Assembly (NCBI GenBank): GCA_013139625.1
Contig: WTAK01000323.1
Location: forward strand, 1 to 11,102
DNA length: 11,102 bases
Direction of reading: 5' to 3'
From: Candidatus Delongbacteria bacterium
GTDB lineage: Bacteria; UBA4055
In this document: positions 1 through 6,562 of the stretch, piece after piece
Layout of the letters: each line of letters starts with the position of its first letter
Position numbering within the stretch: the stretch's first letter is position 1
Made by a program: the position numbers and the translations under genes
The notes under the pieces: model-generated
Databases searched by the model: none
The model's input: the letters and a program-made list of their open reading frames with translations, nothing else
What the model was told of the DNA's origin: nothing

Positions 1-1332
1 GGAAAGAACTGATACTTTTTTGTAGACATCATTCCCTGAGAATAAAAATGTACCTAAAATCGTTCTCAATCTTGATTCAGTTTCACCTGAACCACAACCA
101 AGGATCTCTTCAATAATTGTATTTTCACCGGAAAGGTTTTCGCTATTTTCCTGAGAAAAATAAGCAGGCTCAACATTCAATCCGTGGATCATTTCACCTG
201 AGGTAGGTTCTTCAACTTTACTAAGCAACCTGAACAAAGTAGATTTACCTGCACCATTGTAGCCGACTACTGCTAATCTTTCACTTCTGTAAACTGTAAA
301 ATTCACATCAGAGAATACTTGGTTAGTTCCATATGATTTTGAAATATCTTTAAGTTTTAGAACTTCATTGCCACTTTTAGTTGCCTGTGGGAACGTAATC
401 TTGATCTTTCTATTATCTCTGTCCAATTCAATAACATCAAATTTTTCAAGCATCTTTATTCTACTTTGAACTTGAGGAGCTTTGGATGCTTTTGACCTGA
501 ACCTTTCTATGAAGTCTTTTATTCTCTTGATCTCATTCTGCTGTGCATCATATTCTTTCTTAAGGGCTTCTTTTCTTCTCAGTTTCTCAGTTTCATATGA
601 AGAATAATTACCCGTATATGTAAATAATTTACCTTTATCGAATTCAATGATCTTTTTCACTGTTTTATCTAAAAATCTTCTATCGTGAGAAATTGTTAAT
701 ATCGTTCCCTGATAATCCTTCAAATAACTTTCAAGCCATTCCATACTTTCAGAATCTAAGTGATTAGTAGGCTCATCCAGTAACATTATATCTGGATTTT
801 TCAATAGAACTGATGCAAGATTGATTCTTACTTTCCAACCACCTGAAAATTCCGTACATTTCTTGTCGAAATCACCCTGTTTGAAACCCAAACCTTTTAA
901 AACTCTCTTGATCTTCGAATCAAATGAATATCCGTCTAAAATATCAAATTTATGAGTTTCATCTTCATATTCTCTTAGAACTCTTTTGTATTCAATTGAT
1001 TCATGATCCATATCTGCAAACTTATTTTCAAGTTCTTTCATCTTAAGTTCAACAACAGTTACACCTGTTACATCTAAAAGAAAATCTATGATATTTACAT
1101 CAGGCATATCGACCGATTCTTGAGAAAGATAAGCAATCGTAAATTTCGTATTTATCTCTATTTTACCTTTGTCGAGATATACATCGTCAAGTATTGATCT
1201 AAGAAAAGTTGTTTTACCCGAACCATTGATCCCGACTATACCGATCCTGCTTTTTTCCTTGATAAAAATATTTATATCTTTGAAAATGACCTTATCTGCG
1301 AAACTTAAACTTATATTTGAAATATTTATCAT
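1..1332 (-). CDS. ABC-F family ATPase (C-terminus beyond window)
   Basis: Soluble tandem-ABC ATPase of the ABC-F class; such proteins act on the ribosome (translation factors or antibiotic-resistance proteins) and lack membrane domains. I translated 444 residues. The first cassette has Walker A GINGSGKTT (about 34-42), the signature FSGGW and Walker B with DEPTNHLD. A charged inter-domain linker rich in Lys, Arg and Glu follows, with the typical KASKAPQVQSRIKMLEK stretch. The second cassette begins with Walker A GYNGAGKST. The window cuts the gene at VSVLS, just as the second LSGG signature should begin, so roughly 180 residues are missing compared with the usual 620-640. The ATG start has AAGG six bases upstream. 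It lies 54 bp after the lipoprotein gene on the same strand and may be co-transcribed with it. The family call is firm; the subfamily is not resolved. Confidence 0.95.
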   Translation of the reverse strand, partial: MINISNISLSFADKVIFKDINIFIKEKSRIGIVGINGSGKTTFLRSILDDVYLDKGKIEINTKFTIAYLSQESVDMPDVNIIDFLLDVTGVTVVELKMKELENKFADMDHESIEYKRVLREYEDETHKFDILDGYSFDSKIKRVLKGLGFKQGDFDKKCTEFSGGWKVRINLASVLLKNPDIMLLDEPTNHLDSESMEWLESYLKDYQGTILTISHDRRFLDKTVKKIIEFDKGKLFTYTGNYSSYETEKLRRKEALKKEYDAQQNEIKRIKDFIERFRSKASKAPQVQSRIKMLEKFDVIELDRDNRKIKITFPQATKSGNEVLKLKDISKSYGTNQVFSDVNFTVYRSERLAVVGYNGAGKSTLFRLLSKVEEPTSGEMIHGLNVEPAYFSQENSENLSGENTIIEEILGCGSGETESRLRTILGTFLFSGNDVYKKVSVLS

Positions 1333-1375
1333 CTGTTACCTTGTTGCATTTCTATTTTCGTTGGAAAGGTAACTT
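1285..1375 (-). repeat. ABC-F leader and first codons, copy 1 of a duplicated segment
   Basis: This segment covers the untranslated leader and the first 16 codons of the ABC-F gene. It aligns with 3929-4020, in front of the DUF1007-type gene. The first 19 bases of the leader (AAGTTACCTTTCCAACGAA) differ at one position, and the first ten encoded residues (MINISNISLS) are identical. See the second copy for the implication. Confidence 0.8.
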
Positions 1376-1386
1376 AAAATTGTGAT

Positions 1387-2229
1387 TTAACCAATAAATA
1401 ATACTTCCGAAGTAACTACTTCCCCGCTTAAAATATCTACAAAAACATACCAATCTGGATAAATACCACCAAAAGCGAATATGGGTACTCTCCAACATAC
1501 TCTCATTTCTACAGAATCACCTAAATCGCGGGGTAATATTTTTACTTTCGACCTTTCAGTTGCACCATTTACATAAAACATATTTTCTTTAACAACTAAA
1601 GTGTCCAAACCCACAAAATCATAATATTCTATTTCAGATCCAATTATTAAATTTTGAGCATCTTCAACGCTTATACGATTTTCTGTGGGAACAAATATAT
1701 CAGTATAATAATTTTCACGAACCTGTATGATCTCATCTGTTATTAAAACCATTATTCTCGTATTTAGTACTTCATATCCATCATATATTTGATTCTCAAA
1801 TGAAACAACCCAGTCTGTAAATAAATAATATCCACCTATGTTTGTAGCTTTATTTACTACAATCAAACTTGAATCTGATACATTTGTAAATTTCGAAAAA
1901 TGTGTAACTGCTGATTTCGCTATTGATATAGCTTCATTAACATCTTCAATTGAAGATTGCCCCCTATTTAGTAATCCATAAGAACCAACAAGACCATATT
2001 CATCCATAAAAGCATCATATTCTGATCCTAAAAGCGAATCAAATTCTATTTGTAGCTCGTTTAATTCTGTTTCAGCTAATGGATAGTAGATCGTTGGATA
2101 ATCTATATTCGGATCAACAATATTTGGATTATGATGATTAAAAATGCTATTAGACTTATCCTGTACTTCGAGGATATTACAACTTGAAAGAAGTATAAAT
2201 ATCAAAACGATCAAAGAATATTTCTTCAT
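1387..2229 (-). CDS. Predicted lipoprotein of unknown function, possibly PepSY-like C-terminus
   Basis: 280-residue exported protein. The N-terminus MKKYSLIVLIFILLSSC has a lysine-rich start, a hydrophobic core and a lipobox (LSSC), so Cys17 is the likely lipidated residue after signal peptidase II cleavage. The mature part is acidic and Tyr/Asn-rich, with no catalytic motif that I recognise. The last 40 residues (WYVFVDILSGEVV and nearby) and the earlier SVEDAQNLIIGSEI resemble the strand-helix pattern of PepSY-type domains, in which an alanine-rich helix precedes a strand ending in sGeV. This is a weak pattern match. The start is supported by AAGGAG seven bases upstream of the ATG and by a TTGACA promoter about 60-80 bp upstream. 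It lies in front of the ABC-F gene; no functional link is evident. Confidence 0.8.
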   Translation of the reverse strand: MKKYSLIVLIFILLSSCNILEVQDKSNSIFNHHNPNIVDPNIDYPTIYYPLAETELNELQIEFDSLLGSEYDAFMDEYGLVGSYGLLNRGQSSIEDVNEAISIAKSAVTHFSKFTNVSDSSLIVVNKATNIGGYYLFTDWVVSFENQIYDGYEVLNTRIMVLITDEIIQVRENYYTDIFVPTENRISVEDAQNLIIGSEIEYYDFVGLDTLVVKENMFYVNGATERSKVKILPRDLGDSVEMRVCWRVPIFAFGGIYPDWYVFVDILSGEVVTSEVLFIG

Positions 2230-2281
2230 TTTTTTCTCCTTATATCTTTGAAAATAGCTTCATATTTGATTATATAGTTAT

Positions 2282-2310
2282 AACTTAGTAAAATTAACAC
2301 GTTGTGTCAA
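2282..2310 (-). promoter_or_regulatory. Probable promoter of the lipoprotein gene
   Basis: On the minus strand, TTGACA (2305-2310) is followed after 17 bases by TAAGTT (2282-2287). This gives a leader of about 45-50 bases before the ATG at 2229. The -35 is perfect and the -10 is poor, which is common in FCB-type promoters. Confidence 0.5.
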
Positions 2311-2375
2311 GTTTTAAATAATTAGAATTAGGTTTTATCATTAGCTGTGGGTTTATTTAATACGCACATTGGATA

Positions 2376-2516
2376 AGCTTAACAGCTTTGCGTTCCTCTT
2401 ACATATATTTTTTGATCGGTACTTGAATGATAGAGAAATGTATCGCTGAGAAAAATATACCGTCTGCCATTCGTAAGAGGCAAACCGATACTGTTATAAA
2501 TTAGCACACTGTTAGG
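2376..2516. repeat. Nested palindromic element, possible non-autonomous insertion with TA flanks
   Basis: A 130-140 bp stretch with no ORF and several nested inverted repeats. CTTAACAG (2378-2385) pairs with CTGTTAGG (2509-2516, one G-T pair). TTTGC (2387-2391) pairs with GCACA (2504-2508, one mismatch). CCTCTTAC (2395-2402) pairs perfectly with GTAAGAGG (2473-2480). CGGTA (2417-2421) pairs with TACCG (2458-2462). The element sits between ATTGGATA and TAGGAG. In the related copy at 4724-4740 these two motifs are directly joined as ATTGGATAGGAG, as expected for an insertion at TA or a precise loss. It could instead be a structured RNA or a decayed recombination site. Confidence 0.5.
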
Positions 2517-2591
2517 AGATTTAATGGCAGGCTAGGCTTTTGATTACTTTTTGCCATGTAAAAGTAATGAGGAAATATATTATTTAGTATC
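2513..2591 (+). repeat. Dispersed intergenic repeat, copy A
   Basis: This copy matches 4731-4820. Shared parts are TAGGAG and TTTAATGGCAG, then a 39-bp identical block (2532-2570) that begins CTAGGCTTTTGATTAC, then an AT-rich tail ending TTTAGTATC. The identical block contains a perfect 9-bp stem, ATTACTTTT (2543-2551) with AAAAGTAAT (2560-2568), around the loop TGCCATGT. Copy A lacks the ACTCACCGATATT piece present in copy B. Position (intergenic, 35 bp after the NicO gene) and hairpin are like a REP/MITE-type element. Confidence 0.8.
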
Positions 2592-2625
2592 GCAACTGAT
2601 GAAATTCCGGTGTATAAATAATAAA

Positions 2626-3366
2626 TTAAGATAGAATTAGTATTATCCCAAAAGTAAAAATAAAAAATATACTTACAATATTTAAGATCTTCGGAACAAT
2701 GCTTTTATTCATAAATTTTCTATTTCTGAAGTAAAGAGTAAGAATCCCAATAGCAGTTATCGTGGTACCCATTCCAATACTTATGCCCATTGCCGCAATT
2801 ATACCGATATATACTTTTTTTAACAGTATTGAAAAGAATAAAACACTCATCACTCCCGGGCATGGAATTATTCCTATAATAAATGCAAACATGAGATCTT
2901 TATTCTTGTGTTTGAATATTTTCCTTTCACTATCTTCTTTTTTGTCTAAGTAAATTTCGTATATCAAATATAGACCGGAAATAATTATTAAGGATCCCGA
3001 TATCTTTAGCATTGCCTCGTAAGGCTTTTCAAAATTCCTTGAAACGATCATATTGAAGAAATAATACATTGGAATTGTTATAATCACAGCTGATAGTGTA
3101 TGAATTAAGGAAATAAAATAGCCGATCTTGATCGCTTTTCCGTATCTATGTTCTTTGCCCTGTAGCAAATAAGATGAGATCAATGCTTTACCATGACCGG
3201 GACCGATCGCATGAAGAACACCATATACAAAAGCAATAAAAAGTATCAGAAAAAATGTTCCTATGTTAAAATTTTCTCCTATCTCTCTAATATTGGTGGA
3301 AATGATATCTTTCAGCTGGGACTGATATATAGTTAATTCATGGAATATTTTCTTGAAGAATAACAT
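2626..3366 (-). CDS. NicO/RcnA-type nickel or cobalt exporter, membrane permease
   Basis: 246-residue inner-membrane protein with about six hydrophobic segments. The NicO-family metal motif HAIGPGHGK (residues 52-60) lies in the first helix after the cytoplasmic N-terminus. A second histidine is in SLIHTLSA (His89), and the conserved IPCPG turn is at 167-171. The family (COG2215) exports Ni2+ or Co2+. The loop that is His-rich in RcnA is here a Lys/Asp/Glu-rich stretch (about 139-157) with a single histidine, so metal choice cannot be inferred from it. The gene starts one base after the stop of the DUF1007-type gene, so the two are certainly one operon and probably one system. No metal-responsive regulator gene or obvious operator was seen nearby. 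Confidence 0.85.
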   Translation of the reverse strand: MLFFKKIFHELTIYQSQLKDIISTNIREIGENFNIGTFFLILFIAFVYGVLHAIGPGHGKALISSYLLQGKEHRYGKAIKIGYFISLIHTLSAVIITIPMYYFFNMIVSRNFEKPYEAMLKISGSLIIISGLYLIYEIYLDKKEDSERKIFKHKNKDLMFAFIIGIIPCPGVMSVLFFSILLKKVYIGIIAAMGISIGMGTTITAIGILTLYFRNRKFMNKSIVPKILNIVSIFFIFTFGIILILS

Positions 3367-3367
3367 T

Positions 3368-3976
3368 TTACTCTTTTACTCTATTTATAGCTATATGAAG
3401 TTGATCACAGATAAAATGTTTATATTCAACTTCTTTCACATCAAAAGTATATTTTACAGATTCATCTACAATTACCCTAATATTCTCTTTTTTTAGGAAA
3501 AAAGCTGTGTAATTATCAGAATCTGCAAAGTATATAGTGAAATCATTTATTTTTTCTTCTGTGACCTTCTTTTCTAGAATTGTAAATTGATATATAACTT
3601 TATAATTTTTAATGCTTACATTGAAATTTTTATATGACTTTATAGGATATTTGGTATTATTTATTGCCATATATGCGTAAAAATCAATCTCTTTCAGCAC
3701 TTCAAAGGCATCTTGTTCGACCTTTATGACCTCATTGATATCAAATTTACCATCTCTATTCTTATCGAAATCCTCGATAAGCATAAGGCTGCTCATTTCA
3801 TCAAACTCCCAAGAGATTTGAATATAAATTGTGTTGTCTTGCTTTATGTTTAATTTTAATTCCACATTAGCAAATTCATGCGGGTGTGAGTAGGAGATTT
3901 GGGCAAAAAAAAACAAAGCTAAAAACATTATGGTCTTACCTGTTAAACTTAAAGATATGTTTGAAATGTTTATCAT
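3368..3976 (-). CDS. DUF1007-type periplasmic protein of a metal-export system, with a foreign ABC-F-like N-terminus
   Basis: A secreted protein of the family usually found with NicO permeases (COG3683/DUF1007). The hydrophobic signal MFLALFFFAQISYS (residues 17-30) is followed by HPHEF, the family's mature N-terminus. Residues 71-82 (DKNRDGKFDINE) form a canonical EF-hand-like loop (D1, N3, D5, G6, D9, E12), consistent with a bound divalent cation. The first 16 residues, MINISNISLSLTGKTI, are not signal-like. They match the start of the ABC-F protein encoded at 1-1332. The upstream ATG (3974-3976) has a good AAGGAAG ribosome binding site. The internal ATG at 3926-3928 is the ancestral-looking start, but only AGG precedes it. 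Which start is used decides whether the signal peptide carries a 16-residue extension. It overlaps no gene and lies one base before the permease gene. Confidence 0.82.
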   Translation of the reverse strand: MINISNISLSLTGKTIMFLALFFFAQISYSHPHEFANVELKLNIKQDNTIYIQISWEFDEMSSLMLIEDFDKNRDGKFDINEVIKVEQDAFEVLKEIDFYAYMAINNTKYPIKSYKNFNVSIKNYKVIYQFTILEKKVTEEKINDFTIYFADSDNYTAFFLKKENIRVIVDESVKYTFDVKEVEYKHFICDQLHIAINRVKE

Positions 3977-4020
3977 TTACTTCCTTATTCCCTTATTTTA
4001 ATTCGTTGAAAAGGTAACTT
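3929..4020 (-). repeat. ABC-F leader and first codons, copy 2, fused to the DUF1007-type gene
   Basis: This copy aligns with 1285-1375. The leader starts AAGTTACCTTTTCAACGAA and ends with AAGGAAG before ATG. The first ten encoded residues are identical to the ABC-F start, while codons 3, 6 and 8 differ only silently (AAT/AAC, AAT/AAC, AGT/TCT). The following LTGKTI looks like a common ABC-F variant. Silent divergence means the source was once a translated, selected ABC-F gene. It is probably a paralogue rather than a recent copy of the neighbour. Confidence 0.75.
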
Positions 4021-4049
4021 ATTTTTTAGTTTTTACAAAATTAATACAT

Positions 4050-4614
4050 TCATACAATCTCATCAATTTTAGTCAGAAGATTCAATACACTCTTCTCCAT
4101 CTTAGAAAATCCAAATAATTTCTTCCCAAGATCCTTCAAAGAAAACTCCTTGTTTTGGGAGAGCATTTATCTGTAGCTGAAAATCAAATTTATCAACTTT
4201 CTGGATAAGTGATTGAACTTTATCTTCTATCCTGTTCATTCTGTTATTGAGAGAATAACCTTTTAATAAATAATCTTTTAATATTTTATTCGCCCATATA
4301 CGGAATTGCGTTCCCTGAATAGAATTAACTCTGTATCCGATCGAAATGATCATATCCAGGTTGTAATGAATTAATCCTCTTGAAACAGTTCTATTACCTT
4401 CCTTTCGAACTGTTCGGATTTTCCGAACAGTTCCTTCTTCATCAAGTTCTTTTGTCTGGAAAATGTGTTTTATATGTTCACTTATATTTGCTTTACTGCT
4501 TTGGAAAAGATGTGCTATTTGAACCTGTGTCAACCAAACGGTTTCTTCTTTAATTCTTACTTCTATATGCGTAGATGATTCATCTGGTTGATATAATATT
4601 ATTTCATTTTTCAT
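4050..4614 (-). pseudogene. RhuM-family gene with a large internal deletion and frameshift
   Basis: Remnant of a gene of the virulence RhuM family, named after a Salmonella pathogenicity-island protein; biochemical role unknown. Intact members are around 300 residues or more. An open frame of 170 residues (4102-4614) keeps the family N-terminus: WLTQVQIAHLF, NISEHIKHIF, the THR/YNLD-type core with IISIGYRVNS, FRIWANKILKDYLLKGY, and the coiled-coil-like RMNRIEDKV. After QGVFFEG (to residue 161) the frame ends in unrelated residues. In another frame the bases from about 4140 down to the TGA at 4050-4052 read SLKDLGKKLFGFSKM and then 14 more residues, which is the family's usual C-terminus. A single internal deletion plus frameshift explains this. 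The start has a strong AAGGAG. The short product may still be made. Confidence 0.75.
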
Positions 4615-4730
4615 CTATCCCTCTCCTTTTATTTTAGCTTGCAAAAAAGGAATATAACAAAGGCAAAGTATCATATAGTGACCTTTTGCTATTTTTTTTG
4701 GATTATTTTTAAATTATTTTATGCATTGGA

Positions 4731-4820
4731 TAGGAGTTTTAATGGCAGACTCACCGATATTCTAGGCTTTTGATTACTTTTTGCCATGTAAAAGTAATGA
4801 AATAAAAAATATTTAGTATC
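4731..4820 (+). repeat. Dispersed intergenic repeat, copy B
   Basis: Same element as 2513-2591, between the RhuM remnant and prfC. The identical 39-bp block is at 4762-4800, with the ATTACTTTT/AAAAGTAAT hairpin at 4773-4798. This copy has an extra ACTCACCGATATT before the block. It is preceded directly by ATTGGATA (4725-4732 region), which in copy A is separated from the rest by the palindromic element. Confidence 0.8.
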
Positions 4821-4832
4821 AAATTTAAAGAA

Positions 4833-4859
4833 AGATTCTGAATCAAGTTCAGGGTGACA
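4833..4859 (-). repeat. 27-bp CCTGAA-type palindromic repeat, copy 1
   Basis: On the minus strand it begins TGTCACCCTGAA and ends TTCAGAATCT. The same sequence family occurs at 7555-7581 in the other orientation. The core CTGAA/TTCAG forms a 5-bp stem immediately after the prfC stop, followed on the minus strand by a T-rich stretch, so it may act as a weak prfC terminator. Confidence 0.6.
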
Positions 4860-4861
4860 AG

Positions 4862-6445
4862 TTAAAACTCTGATTTAAAGTGAAACTTAACATCCGGGAA
4901 TTTCTCTTGAGCTCTTTGCAAACTCCAAGCAGTTTCGGCTAAGAAAATATCACTCCCTTTCTTATCTTCAGCAATGAAAAAACTATTCTTCTGCTTGAAT
5001 TCGTTCAACTTCTTATCATCATCGCAAGTAATCCAACAAGCTCTATAGAGCGCCAAAGGTTGAAACCTACACAATGCAGAATATTCATGCTCTAATCTAT
5101 ATTTAATAACCTCAAATTGAAGATTCCCCACAGTACCAATGATCTTCTTGTTATTCGCAGTTCTGATAAACAACTGAGCAACACCTTCATCCATAAGCTG
5201 AAGAATACCTTTGTTCAATTGCTTAGATTTCAATGGGTCTGCATTTTCAATATACTGGAACATCTCAGGAGCAAAATTAGGAATTCCTATGAAATTAAGT
5301 GCTTCACCTTCTGTGAAAGTATCACCGATCTTAAAATTACCCGTATCAGGAATACCAACAATATCACCAGGATACGCAACCTCAACGATCTCCTTCTTTG
5401 AAGCCATAAAAGAAGTAGGGTTATTGAATTTAAAATTTCTCTTTAGCTTTGTATGGTAATAATTCTTATTTCTTTCGAACATACCTGAAACAACCTTTAC
5501 AAAAGCTATCCTTGATCTATGATGAGGGTCAATATTTGCGTGTATCTTAAAAACAAAACCAGAAAATTTTTCATCTTCCGGATGCATCTCTTTCACGTCT
5601 GTTTCAACAGGTTGCGGATGCGGAGCTATCTCAGTAAAACAATCAAGTAAGTCCCTTACACCAAAGTTATTCAATGCACTTCCAAAGAACACAGGACAAA
5701 TATCTCCGTTGAGATAATCCTGTTTTTCAAACTCATCATAAACACCCGAAACTAATTCAAATTCTTCTCTGAATTTCTCTACATCTTCGCCTAACTTATC
5801 ATCAAATATTTTATCATCTACACTTTCAACAGATATTGAGGCTCCTTCATCATTTGCAACCTGAGAATTTCTGTCGAACATATCGAGTTTCTTATCATAT
5901 TTATTATAAACTCCTTTAAAATCAACTCCCATACCGATAGGCCAACTTAAAGGGGTAACTTTACAATTGAGTTTTAATTCTATTTCATCGAGAAGTTCTA
6001 AAGCATCTTTACCCGATCTGTCAAGCTTGTTGATAAAGAACATCATCGGAACTTTTCTCATCTTGCAAACTTCGACAAGCTTCTCTGTCTGCCGCTCTAC
6101 ACCTTTTGCAACATCAATGACGACTATAACACTATCTGCTGCAGTTAAAGTTCTAAAAGTATCTTCTGCAAAATCTTTGTGACCCGGAGTATCAAGAATA
6201 TTCACTTTATAATCTTTATATTCAAATCCCATAACAGAAGTAGCTACAGAAATACCTCTCTGTCTTTCAATTTCCATAACATCTGAAGTCGCTGTCTTCT
6301 TTATTTTGTTCGATTTAACAGCACCTGCAACTCTGATAGCACCACCAAATAATAATAATTTCTCTGTAAGTGTCGTCTTACCTGCGTCAGGGTGACTTAT
6401 AATTGCAAAAGTTCTTCTTCTGTGTATTTCTTGAATTCTATCCAT
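4862..6445 (-). CDS. prfC: Peptide chain release factor 3 (RF3)
   Basis: Translational GTPase that removes RF1/RF2 from the ribosome after termination. With the start chosen here it has 527 residues, against 529 in E. coli. GTPase motifs occur in order: SHPDAGKTT (about 18-26, P-loop), RGISVATSV (G2), DTPGHKDF (G3) and NKLDR (G4). The RF3-typical SWPIGMG follows, then domain II with HRSRIAFVKVVSG, and domain III with VGNLQFEV. An upstream in-frame ATG at 6511 would add 22 residues, but those codons overlap the promoter. ATG 6445 has AAGG at the right distance and gives the family's normal N-terminus MDRIQEIHRRRTFAIISHPD. It is transcribed alone, between the terminator at 6521-6554 and repeats downstream. 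Confidence 0.96.
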   Translation of the reverse strand: MDRIQEIHRRRTFAIISHPDAGKTTLTEKLLLFGGAIRVAGAVKSNKIKKTATSDVMEIERQRGISVATSVMGFEYKDYKVNILDTPGHKDFAEDTFRTLTAADSVIVVIDVAKGVERQTEKLVEVCKMRKVPMMFFINKLDRSGKDALELLDEIELKLNCKVTPLSWPIGMGVDFKGVYNKYDKKLDMFDRNSQVANDEGASISVESVDDKIFDDKLGEDVEKFREEFELVSGVYDEFEKQDYLNGDICPVFFGSALNNFGVRDLLDCFTEIAPHPQPVETDVKEMHPEDEKFSGFVFKIHANIDPHHRSRIAFVKVVSGMFERNKNYYHTKLKRNFKFNNPTSFMASKKEIVEVAYPGDIVGIPDTGNFKIGDTFTEGEALNFIGIPNFAPEMFQYIENADPLKSKQLNKGILQLMDEGVAQLFIRTANNKKIIGTVGNLQFEVIKYRLEHEYSALCRFQPLALYRACWITCDDDKKLNEFKQKNSFFIAEDKKGSDIFLAETAWSLQRAQEKFPDVKFHFKSEF

Positions 6446-6480
6446 GATAACCTTAATTTTTAATAGCCATAATACCCGTG

Positions 6481-6511
6481 CAAAAATACGTGTATTTAAT
6501 GATTTTGTCAA
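6481..6511 (-). promoter_or_regulatory. prfC promoter, FCB-type
   Basis: On the minus strand, TTGACA (6506-6511) is followed after 17 bases by TATTTTTG (6481-6488). The latter fits the TAnnTTTG -7 element of Bacteroidetes housekeeping promoters. Transcription would start about 25-30 bases before the ATG at 6445. This rules out the longer prfC frame. Confidence 0.65.
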
Positions 6512-6520
6512 TATTTATGG

Positions 6521-6554
6521 TTTTTAAAAAAGGGGACGAATAGAAATCGTCCCC
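6521..6554 (-). terminator. Rho-independent terminator after the FlaR-like gene
   Basis: On the minus strand the stem GGGGACGA (6547-6554) pairs with TCGTCCCC (6532-6539) around a 7-base loop. Six T residues follow (6526-6531). It lies a few bases after the stop at 6563. The same hairpin sequence recurs at 7597-7619 without the T tract, so this is a repeat that serves as a terminator here. Confidence 0.8.
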
Positions 6555-6562
6555 TACAGCGG

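Noticed and set aside
2377..2517. Integron attC site (GCTTAAC on the left, GTTAGGA on the right, palindromic between)
   Set aside because: The left end fits RYYYAAC, but the right end fails the final pyrimidine of GTTRRRY. No cassette gene or integrase is nearby, and the arms are not symmetrical in the attC manner.
2230..2625. Riboswitch or known regulatory RNA in the 396-bp gap
   Set aside because: The inverted repeats do not match a riboswitch that I recognise, and the segment is about 150 bp or more upstream of the lipoprotein start, beyond that gene's apparent promoter.
4102..4614. Intact short regulator or toxin gene of 170 residues
   Set aside because: The C-terminal residues after FFEG are out of family, while another frame restores the RhuM ending, so truncation is the better explanation.
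4741..4800. Small ORF beginning ATGGCAGACTC within repeat B
   Set aside because: It is interrupted by TAG after seven codons, and the same DNA in copy A is rearranged before the conserved block, so conservation is of the DNA hairpin rather than of a peptide.
5117..5459. Plus-strand open frames inside prfC and other genes (also near 1169, 2762, 5967, 6566, 7147, 8185, 8794, and minus 10063)
   Set aside because: They lie wholly opposite well-supported genes, have no recognisable domains and are by-products of AT-rich coding on the other strand.
6446..6511. 22-residue N-terminal extension of RF3
   Set aside because: These codons overlap the TTGACA/TATTTTTG promoter, give residues foreign to the family, and the ATG at 6445 has its own ribosome binding site and yields the normal length.
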